From Maniola hyperantus (lineage: Eukaryota; Arthropoda; Insecta; Lepidoptera; Nymphalidae), in NCBI RefSeq assembly GCF_902806685.2, contig NC_048550.1:2337383-2401382 (forward strand): a stretch of DNA of 64,000 nucleotides, read 5' to 3'. The translations under genes were made by a program, and so were the position numbers. The first letter of the stretch is position 1, and each line of letters starts with the position of its first letter. Below are positions 56,172 through 64,000 of the stretch, one piece after another. The notes under the pieces are model-generated. The model was given only the letters and a program-made list of their open reading frames with translations. It was not told the DNA's origin and did no database searches.

Positions 56172-57100
56172 GCTTATGTCCGCAGCATCATCCGTGTGGA
56201 AAATGTTTTTATCAACTTTCAGCTCAAACTGGGTTCAAAAACTAGAGATTTTTCATAAAAGTTTTCTTTATGACGCAGTTACCCCTTCAAGTAAGTACTT
56301 TAGGATTTTCAAAAATTCCATGCAATGTGGCCATTTTGAAATTCACACAGACACACAGACACAATTCACATTTGTTATAGCGGCAATAGAAATAAACACT
56401 TAGTGAAAATTTTAACTGCCTATTATGATTCATGAGATACAGCCCGCTGACTGCTAAACGCACGGGCTTGTAATGAGGAAGTTTCTAGGCAACGTTCGAT
56501 AAAATTTTCATAGATGGCGCTAAATACTACCACCACTAAAAACCAAAAATAATACCTATGCCTATATTTTTTATGATCTATGCTTTAATGTTTAGGTCGT
56601 GTCAATCAATGACATAGATGAAGGGTAACAGCTAGCGTGCACTGCAGTTTTCCTTATGTTTCCTCGTCACAAAATCTGTGAACTATAATAGTAATTAATT
56701 AATTTTGCATCGGGGAAGAAACGTAAGGATTGACTTGAATAAGCATAAATCATATAGATATAGGTATTATTTTTCGTCTTAAGTGCGGCATCTATGAAAA
56801 TTTTATCGAACGTTGCCCTGAAACTTCCTCATTGCACCCTAACCTTATCACCCTTCGGGTACGGAGCCCTAGAAATGGGTCTTTAGAAATAATGTATTCA
56901 AACATCGTATTACCAATAACTTTATGGCTTCACTCTCCAAAAAATTTTAATTAAAGTTTCCCAATTATCTCAAAATAAAATTCTCCTAAAGAAGAAAGAA
57001 TAATTTGTGAGCTACTAATTGATGTTATTCGCAAAAAGTTGAACTACCTAAATAAAGACTCTTTTATACAAAGAAGGAAAATTTAAATAATATCTATATT
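56172..57100. other. Intergenic with family H scraps
   Basis: GAGATACAGCCCGCTGACTG (56428-56447) and CACCCTTCGGGTACGGAGCC (56849-56868) are family H. Between them AGGCAACGTTCGATAAAATT and its complement (56488-56507, 56798-56817) bracket a 330-bp block, which may be a TIR element. Confidence 0.4.
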
Positions 57101-57104
57101 TTAT

Positions 57105-57352
57105 ATTTTCATCATCATCATGATCAACCCATCGCCGGCTCACTACAGAGCACTGGTCACCTCTCAGAGTGAGATGGGTCTATCTACCACGTCTGGCTGG
57201 CACGGTGGCTAAGTGCGGATTGGCAGACTTCCCACATCTTTGACGTTTTCTCACGATGATTTCCTTCACTGTTAAATCAAGTGATAATAGTTCCGAAAAG
57301 TTAGAGGTGCGTGCTCGGGATCGAACCCCCGATCTCCGATTGGGAGGCGGAC
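57105..57352 (-). repeat. SINE-2, reverse
   Basis: CATCATCATGATCAACCCAT to GATCGAACCCCCGATCTCCG. Followed directly by another SINE-2 in the forward sense. Confidence 0.75.
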
Positions 57353-57592
57353 GTATTCGAGAGGTCGGGAACCACCCCGGACCCTGGAATCCCGGACACG
57401 CACCCCTAAATTTTCGGAGTTCTGTGTGAAAACATCAAGATGAAACCTGCATGCCTGAGAGTTCTTTATAATGTTCTCAAAGGTGTGGGAATCTGCCGAT
57501 CCGCACTAGTCTAGCGTGGCAGACTATGGCCTAAATCTTTCTCATTCTGAGAAGAGACCGTTCTGTTGTGCATGGGTTGATCATGATGATGA
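57353..57592 (+). repeat. SINE-2, forward, head truncated
   Basis: CGGACACGCACCCCTAAATT to GGGTTGATCATGATGATGAT. Meets the reverse copy head to head, so the heads face each other at about 57350. Confidence 0.75.
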
Positions 57593-57691
57593 TACCCACC
57601 TATTTAAGCGGAATGTCGAAGCTGAGTTTAGGTAGTTATTACAAAGGCTCAGCTCGACTCGACTCTGTAGGTGTGCGCTGCGCACAAAGAT

Positions 57692-57926
57692 TGGTCTGGT
57701 GGGAGGCTTCGGCCGTGGCTAGTTACCACCCTACCGGCAAAGCCGTGCCGCCAAGCGATTTAGCGTTCCATTACGATGCCGAGTAGAACCCAAAGGGGCA
57801 TGGGTTTATTAAAAACTGCCATACCCCTTCCAGGTTAGCCCGTTTCCATCTTAGACTGCATCGTCACTTACCACCAGGTGAGATTGCAGTCAAGGGCTAA
57901 CTTGTATCTGAATAAAAAAAAAAGAG
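57692..57926 (+). repeat. SINE-3, head missing
   Basis: TGGTCTGGTGGGAGGCTTCG to TTGTATCTGAATAAAAAAAA, poly(A) at the end. Confidence 0.8.
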
Positions 57927-58017
57927 CCGCGCAAACTAGGTATGCCTACGCGTTTCTCCGAGAAGATCTCTGTGATTTGTTTATTTTTAAGTCAGCTTAG
58001 GAAAGAATATTATATAG

Positions 58018-58118
58018 AAACTAGCTTATGCCCGCGACTTCGTCCGCGTGGACTACACAAATTTTAAACCCCTATTTTACACCCATTGGGTTGATCTTTA
58101 ACTTTGAGGTTTTAACAT
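58018..58118. repeat. Lep1-like end, truncated
   Basis: AAACTAGCTTATGCCCGCGA and CCCCTATTTTACACCC. Cut close to the SINE-1 that starts at 58120. Confidence 0.65.
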
Positions 58119-58119
58119 A

Positions 58120-58292
58120 GAGCCTCAATAGCTCAATCGGTAAGGGAGTGGACTGAAAACCGAATGGTCGACGGTTCAAACCCCGCCCGTTGCACTATTG
58201 TCGTACCTACTCCTAGCACAAGCCTGACGCTTAATTGGAGAGGAAAGGGGAATATTAGTCATTTAACATGGCTAATATTCTTTAAAAAAAAC
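58120..58292 (+). repeat. SINE-1
   Basis: GAGCCTCAATAGCTCAATCG to GGCTAATATTCTTTAAAAAA. Confidence 0.8.
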
Positions 58293-58364
58293 ATAATATG
58301 AGCTTAATAAAATATGTAATACCTACTGCTAAAACTCTTTATAGACACTTCAAAACTGACAGAC

Positions 58365-58553
58365 TTTCATACAAACTTCAAACCCCTATTTCACCCCTTC
58401 AGGGGTTGAATTTTGAAAAATCCTTTCTTAAAGGACGCCTACGTCATAATAGCTATCTGCATGCCGAATTTCAGCGCGATTCGTCCAGTAGTTTGAGCTG
58501 TGCGTTGATAGATCAGTCAGTCAGTCACCTTTTTGTTTTATATATTTAGATGA
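58365..58553. repeat. Lep1-like piece, reverse
   Basis: CATACAAACTTCAAACCCCT to TTTGTTTTATATATTTAGAT. A separate copy from 58018, because both contain the ACCCCTATTT block. 58560-59200 holds a GC-rich patch (58790-58970) that I cannot name. Confidence 0.75.
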
Positions 58554-59204
58554 TTCTACCATTACAAAGTCGAACAAATGCAAGAAATTCTTGTATAGCC
58601 AGTGTTGCGTGAAAAAGCTTCGTATCGTGAGCATAATATAGCTAGTTAGGAGTGCTCTCTATCGTCGTTTTAAGTAGAGCGTGAAAACATGCTATTGCAA
58701 TCAACATTTACGGGCGTGACATACTCAAGAGTGACATGCGTGATGTAGTGTACAACGGGAATCTACATTCTTGAAGTCGTTCGTTGACGCAAGACGCGTC
58801 GCAAAATCATTTTTAAGGCGTCATCAGTGAGTGAGCGGTACACGGCTAGCTCACGCCACACACCGCGAATTTGCCATCTGCATTAGTGTGAGTGCTACAT
58901 CCGTACACATTACACGAGCGCGTGGAACAATACCTGCGCGAGCTCACACTCAGACGCGACTATTTAACTGCAGGGGACAATATTACGTAAATTTTTTGCG
59001 AATTAATCAACATAGGGATCAACCAGTCACCATTTCCTTTTAAATAAGTACTTAGGTATAATAAGAGTTTAATTGTATCGATTTCTGTATTCTGTGCTTC
59101 CTAAGAAGAGTACGTAATTAAGTAACTACAGTTTCTAAGGACCTAAACAAATATCGTATACATAGTAATATCTCCTCGAGGTGTAAAAAGAGGTCACATT
59201 TTGT

Positions 59205-59320
59205 AGTACGCGATAGGTCGAGATGGCAATCGGGGTGGGGACGTACCCCACGCCCACACAGGGCGTGCGAGGCGTCCCCCCACCTCATACCCTGATTGAC
59301 ATCTCGACCTGTCGCGTACT
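59205..59320. mobile_element. TIR element M3, copy 4
   Basis: AGTACGCGATAGGTCGAGAT to CTCGACCTGTCGCGTACT, TIRs near 30 bp with a short GC-rich middle. Confidence 0.8.
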
Positions 59321-59327
59321 TATAGAT

Positions 59328-59500
59328 AACTAGCTTATGCCCACGACATAGTCAGTGTGGATTACACAAATTTCGAACCCCTTATTTTTCTACTTAGGGG
59401 CTAAATTTTTCAAAAACCATGATACACATTTTCTATAGTAGTTTGAGCTGTGCGTTGGTAGATCAGTCAGGCAGTCAGTCAGTCAGTCATTCAGTCACTG
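59328..59500. repeat. Lep1-like piece, diverged
   Basis: ACTAGCTTATGCCCACGACA to (GTCA)n; about 60 bp of the usual middle is missing. Confidence 0.6.
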
Positions 59501-59628
59501 AAAATACTACCCACGTTTCTCTTACTCTGTGGTTAAAGTAGAAGCTATAATTGGCAAGAGCAATCAATAAGAGTAATTTATTACCTATTTTGAATAAATC
59601 ATTTGACTTTTGACTTTTTGACTTTTGG

Positions 59629-60280
59629 CGAATCGAGGCTTCATTTATACCCAGGCCCCCATAATTTGATAATTATCATACCTTATGTTACAAATTACGG
59701 TTGTTGCCATAGAAGTTTTGTGACGTTATCAAAACGATATTACTTTCAAAGGGTTCGAGTAGGGTATACAACACAATTAGAGGGCATTGTCCAAGCTACA
59801 CAAAGGTCTTATTATGCTACGACAGCAGCTACGTTATAGAGGTCCCGAAGTCCGAACTATAGTAAACGTGTTGTTGGAAAAATATTCAGGAGGTTTTTGA
59901 GCGTGTGATAATAAAGTTGGGATACAATACATGTCGGTGATTGAAATACTATCCTTACATTGTGCTGTAGTTAAACTGTAAGCTATTGACGAATCGAGAC
60001 TTCGTTTATACCCAGCCCCCCATAATTTGATAATTATCATACTTTATGTTACAAATTACGGTTGTTGCCATAGAAATGTGACGTTATCAAAATGATATTA
60101 CTTTCAAAGGGTTCGAGTAGGGTATACGACACAATTAGAGGGCATTGTCCAAGCTACACAAAGGTCTTATTATGCTACGACAGCAGCTACGTTATAGAGG
60201 TCCCGAAGTCAGAACTATAGTAAGCGTGTTGTTGGAAAATATTCAGGAGGTTTTGAGTTTGTGGTAATGAAGTTGGTATC
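59629..60280 (+). repeat. Tandem duplication, 360-bp spacing
   Basis: Two copies of a block of about 285 bp (59629-59920 and 59988-60278) sharing CCCATAATTTGATAATTATC, TTCAAAGGGTTCGAGTAGGG and CTACGACAGCAGCTACGTTA. Differences are a few bases plus a short deletion. No frame is kept in both. A LINE-type TTTGAC tail ends just before it (59560-59625). Confidence 0.8.
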
Positions 60281-60291
60281 TTGAATATATA

Positions 60292-60475
60292 CAATGAACC
60301 AAAAGCTTAATTCGCTATAATCCGCTGAAACAGGTCGAATCTGTAAAGTGCAACATGCAGCATGCGAAATGCACCGCCCACCCTCCCACTGCTAAACATG
60401 CAGGAAGAAGCAGCCACCAGGCAAGCAATACGCACCACCACCACGCAGCACCACACAAATCCCAAACACACCAAG
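60292..60475. repeat. Family N repeat, copy 2
   Basis: AATGAACCAAAAGCTTAATT, CCTCCCACTGCTAAACATGC and GCACCACCACCACGCAGCAC, as at 41490-41690. A 5'-truncated SINE-1 follows. Confidence 0.6.
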
Positions 60476-60608
60476 GTCGACGGTTCAAACCCCGCCCGTT
60501 GCACTATTGTCGTACCTACTCCTAGCACAAGCCTGACGCTTAGTTGGAGAGGAAAAAGGGGAATATTAGTCATTTAACATGGCTAATGTTCTTTTTTAAA
60601 AAAAAAAC
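60474..60608 (+). repeat. SINE-1, 5'-truncated
   Basis: Starts inside the tRNA-like part at AGGTCGACGGTTCAAACCCC and ends TGGCTAATGTTCTTTTTT. Confidence 0.75.
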
Positions 60609-60794
60609 ACTCGACATCGAAGCATCCTCAGGAGATGCAGACCTTTGTGCATTGTAAGGTATACATCTCCTGAGGATGCTCCGGTGGGAGTATTCTTATA
60701 AACAAAATGGAAGTGTAGTGAAGTGAGTGGGAATATTATTTTAAACAAAAAAAAAACTAAGCAACTAATCGGCTTGATTTTTGGCATAGAAAAA

Positions 60795-60905
60795 CTTGAA
60801 AGGACGGAGAGTAACATAGGCTACTTTTTATCCCTGAAAATCAAAGAGTTCTCACGGGATTTTCAAAACATCCACGCGGACGAAGTTGCGGGCATCAGCT
60901 AGTAA
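60795..60905. repeat. Family K repeat, reverse
   Basis: AGAGTAACATAGGCTACTTT to GAAGTTGCGGGCATCAGCTA. 60608-60790 has an inverted pair GCATCCTCAGGAGATG/ACATCTCCTGAGGATGC near 60620-60681. Confidence 0.6.
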
Positions 60906-61224
60906 CATAATAATATATATTTAGTGGACAGATTTCTCGTCTGAATATCCCATAAGCTCTTGTGACATACAGCGTTCACTTGGAATTTGATTTACCCTTT
61001 TCTCTCAATGTAGGGTTGAATTCCGCACGACCCTGGTCACTTATTTGCGACCTCTTTATGTTAATTAAATTAAGCATTAAATGAGATTATTAACAGCTTA
61101 ACAAGCAATAAAAATATTCACCTTTATGGGATTCTTACTGCATACGGTTTAATGAGGATCCATGAGTACGAGTTGAGCAGCTCTTGAACAGTTATAAAAG
61201 TTTAAGCTGGTAGAAATAGATAGA

Positions 61225-61420
61225 AATTGATTGATTGATTGATCTATCAACGCACAGCTCAAACCACTGGACGGATCGGGCTGTTTGGCGTACAGATAGC
61301 TATTATGACGTAGACCGTAGATCCGCTAAGAAAGGATTTTTGAAAATTCGATCCAGGGGTAAAACAGGGGTTTGACATTTGAGTAGTCCTAGCGGACGAA
61401 AACGCGGGTAAAAGCTAGTA
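61225..61420. repeat. Lep1-like piece
   Basis: (GATT)n, ATCTATCAACGCACAGCTCA to GCGGGTAAAAGCTAG. Confidence 0.65.
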
Positions 61421-61588
61421 AGAAATAATACACCAAATCAACCTCCAAAATGCGCTAGATAATAGATATAGATAACGCTAATTTTGTTTAATAAAACCGG
61501 CCAAGTGCGTGGCGACCATTGTACGAGAAACCTCAAACCAGTTTAGTAAACATTTGCAAGTTAGACTGACAGCGCCATATTGATGTGA

Positions 61589-61725
61589 CTTACCGCCGTA
61601 CTTAGAGTCGCTAATCGTTACTAAAGATTGAGTTAAAACGAGACAGATTTATGTGAGAGATAAAGCTCTGTCTCGTTTTAACTAAACTTAAGTAACGATT
61701 AAGCGACTCTGAGTACGGCGATAAG
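61589..61725. mobile_element. Hairpin MITE M7, full copy
   Basis: ACTTACCGCCGTACTTAGAG to CTCTGAGTACGGCGATAAGT; almost the whole element is two arms of about 60 bp with GAGTTAAAACGAGACAGA inside. Confidence 0.8.
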
Positions 61726-61767
61726 TAAACTAATTAGTTATTATTATACAAGAGACCTATGCCCAGC

Positions 61768-62210
61768 AATAGGCTACTTGACATTTTTTTTAAGTTGGTC
61801 TTAAATGGTTAATATTTGTCCTATTATATCAAAAAAATTAACACTATATTTTTTTGCGCCCTAAAAACCGTAAAACTTTAATTTAAAAAAATATTTTTCT
61901 TAGACAGGTGAAAACACTGTCGGCCATGTTTGGCCGATAGATTATCTGTGCTCTGACGTCATGCATTTGTAAACAACAACATAATAACCCTGGGTTATAC
62001 TGTTGTTTACAAATGCATGACGTCAGAGCACAGATAATCTATCGGCCAAACATGGCCGACAGTGTTTTCACCTGTCTAAGAAAAATATTTTTTTAAATTA
62101 AAGTTTTACGGTTTTTAGGGCGCAAAAAAATATAGTGTTAATTTTTTTGATATAATAGGACAAATATTAACCATTTAAGACCAACTTAAAAAAATGTCAA
62201 GTAGCCTATT
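61768..62210. mobile_element. 443-bp near-perfect palindrome
   Basis: Arms of about 210 bp run from AATAGGCTACTTGACATTTT to AAAATGTCAAGTAGCCTATT with only a couple of small length differences and a short centre (ATAACCCTGGGTTAT). Flanked by what looks like a LINE tail (GAGACCTATGCCCAGCA on the left, ATGTCTAACAGTTGATAGTG on the right). No coding frame. Foldback-type element, superfamily unknown. Confidence 0.9.
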
Positions 62211-62214
62211 AATG

Positions 62215-62660
62215 TCTAACAGTTGATAGTGATGATCCGTGTGTGTATATGTGTGTGTATTGCTACTTTTTTTTGCGATGATGGTTTCTTATTTCCTTTT
62301 AAATTGATTGTTATATAGGTAAAATAAGTCAAACTCAGTTAAATAGTTCTTGTGCATGTTTCCGGAAAGGTTCGATAAATAATTCAAGGGACGCGAAGTG
62401 GGGTTTATAAACTTTGTTTTGTTCTGCGCGGTCGTCCCGAACGGCTGGGTGCTATTGGAGTTTGATTTATCTAGAGATTATGTTTCGCCATGATTTCAGG
62501 AATATTTTTTGTGTCAACTTTTTCCTGTTTCGTTAAAGGCTGAAGTAAATAGAACGCGCGGCGGTAGTACGGCGCGATGGCGACGTGTAATCTAAATTCC
62601 TAAAATTCATAATCACAAAATTCTTACTAATAATCTAAATTTATATACTAATAATCTAAT
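62215..62660. other. Intergenic, nothing recognised
   Basis: A GC-rich patch (62550-62595) and a GTGTGTATATGTGTGTGT run near 62240. No gene seen. Confidence 0.4.
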
Positions 62661-62663
62661 TTA

Positions 62664-62824
62664 AGAGCCTCAATAGCTCAACGGGTAAAGCAGTGGACTG
62701 AAAACCGAAAGGTCAACGGTTCAAACCCCGCCTGTTGTACTATTGTCGTACCTACTCCTAGCACAAGCTTAACGCTTAGTTGGAGAGGAAAGGGGAATAT
62801 TAGTCATTTAACATGGCTAATATT

Positions 62825-62862
<38 letters not shown>
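62664..62862 (+). repeat. SINE-1 with (AT)n tail
   Basis: GAGCCTCAATAGCTCAACGG to GGCTAATATTCTTTATATAT; the 3' end is an (AT)n run (62828-62859) where other copies have a T/A run. Confidence 0.8.
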
Positions 62863-62864
62863 TT

Positions 62865-63344
62865 ACATAATAACAGACTGAAAATAAAGCCAAATAGGAT
62901 TACAATTTTGTTTTACAGATTACTTAAACAGTTTTCAGTTTAATTGTAAAGAAGTTTGGATTATTTATTATTCACTCCTCACTGACACCACCACTGCACG
63001 CTAGTTTAAAAATAAATGTCAATTGAACTTGGTATAGCCACCATCATCAGATCATTGTGTTAGATTCTGAGTTAGCGAATCAGTGTATCACTGAATTTAG
63101 CTACTAGGTACTTAGTTAATTAAATAATGTTGTTGCATCGTTGGCTAGTCTTCGTTTGCAGAAATTTGTCCAAATTAGCTGTTCTGTGTGGCTCTTTCCT
63201 GGCAGCTTTCGTCGCGCGAGACATGTGTTTCACCATAGCTTTACAATATAATCTCATAAATACTTTTGTCATAACTTTTCCTGCTTCGTTAGTCTACACT
63301 TCATCTGGATAAGATATTTACCCACGATAAAAATATATCGACAA
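62865..63344. other. Intergenic, nothing recognised
   Basis: An open frame of 61 codons (63127-63312) is hydrophobic but has no family resemblance and no supporting splice or promoter signal. Confidence 0.35.
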
Positions 63345-63455
63345 ATGTATGGCTTTATTCAAGGGGCGGATCAACAAATTCCCGAAAGGCCGGTAACGCA
63401 TTAGTGATTTCTTTGGTGCTGCAAATGTACTGCCGCCTGTACTAGCTATTTTTAT
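63345..63455. repeat. Repeat family A fragment, reverse
   Basis: GGCTTTATTCAAGGGGCGGA, GAAAGGCCGGTAACGCATTA and GGTGCTGCAAATGTACTGCC. Confidence 0.6.
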
Positions 63456-63536
63456 TTAAAAAAGCTATCTCTGTGCCAAAGTTCAGTTAGGATCAGGGGT
63501 TTTGGTAGAAATTGGACTGAAAAGCTTTGTATTTGG

Positions 63537-63768
63537 ACTAGCTGATGCTTGCGACTTCGTCCGCATAGATCACACAAATTTTGAACCCCTATTTTACCCT
63601 TTAGAAATTGAATTTGCAAAACTCCTTTCTTAGCGGATGTCTACGTCATAATAGCTCTGCATGTCAAATTTCAGCCCGATCCTTGTAGTAGTTTGAGCTG
63701 TGCGTGCGTTAATAGATCAGTCAGTCAACCAGTCCGTCAGTCAGCTTTTCGTTTTGTATATAGGTAGA
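63537..63768. repeat. Lep1-like piece, reverse, then family K
   Basis: ACTAGCTGATGCTTGCGACT to TTTCGTTTTGTATATAGGTA. A family K repeat follows (63772-63955, GATGCCCGCGATGTTTGCGT to CGCATTTATAATATGGGTAG). The window ends 45 bases later. Confidence 0.7.
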
Positions 63769-64000
63769 TTAGATGATGCCCGCGATGTTTGCGTGGATAT
63801 AGGTTTTCCAATCCCGTGGAAACTATTTAATTTTCGGGGTTAAAAAGTCGGGGGTCACATACCCGTGCAAAAATTCACGTCAATCCGTTACTCCGTTGCG
63901 GCTTGATTGAAAGACAAACCAACAAAAAAAACACTTTCGCATTTATAATATGGGTAGGGCTAGGGATATTTGGAAGCTTACTCACAGGGAGCTCTTTCCC

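Noticed and set aside
60307..60577. Overlapping frames of 71 and 88 codons
   Set aside because: They cross a family N repeat and a SINE-1 boundary; not protein-like.
63127..63312. 61-codon hydrophobic frame
   Set aside because: No homology that I know, no splice or promoter context; expected by chance in this length.

Overview
This is a eukaryotic nuclear window, almost certainly from a moth or butterfly. It is AT-rich, its genes are split by GT-AG introns, and it is packed with repeats of lepidopteran type: Lep1-like Helitron pieces (two ends: a TATATAAAAGGAAAAGGTGA block and a GCGAGCATAAGCTAG block), three tRNA-derived SINE families, RTE- and CR1/Jockey-like LINE tails, and many MITEs. I see no bacterial operon, CRISPR array or functional RNA gene.

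The protein-coding core is a tandem pair of secreted-type carboxylesterase genes on the minus strand. Copy A runs 12025 to 436; exons 1-9 are in the window and the last exon lies off its left edge. Copy B runs 27205 to 14202 and is complete with ten exons. I placed every exon by GT-AG sites and reading phase. Shared exons have identical lengths and phases, the joined proteins are about 93% identical by my hand comparison (about 34 differences in 494 residues), and the Ser-Glu-His triad is intact in both. Copy B codes for 559 residues with a signal peptide and a C-terminal RDEL, which predicts retention in the ER lumen. Each gene has a TATA box and start region conserved with its sister.

The introns record what happened before and after the duplication. 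A LINE-derived repeat in intron 9 and a small TIR element in intron 1 sit at the same place in both copies. A GC-rich MITE and a LINE tail occur only in A. A complete Ty1/copia retrotransposon (18363-22998) sits in intron 5 of B, antisense to the gene. It has two 206-bp LTRs that look identical, a 5-bp target duplication, an uninterrupted 1306-residue gag-pol frame and a primer site matching the initiator tRNA-Met anticodon loop. It landed inside a SINE and is probably the youngest event here.

From about 28 kb to 64 kb I find no complete gene. The best coding candidate is one exon with the start of a THAP zinc finger (minus strand, 55600-55521, followed by a consensus donor). The rest is repeats, several nested, including two long near-perfect palindromes (49628-50142 and 61768-62210) that could fold into long hairpins. 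Limits: all splice sites, target duplications and identities were read by eye; family names for repeats come from memory of lepidopteran repeats, not from a search.
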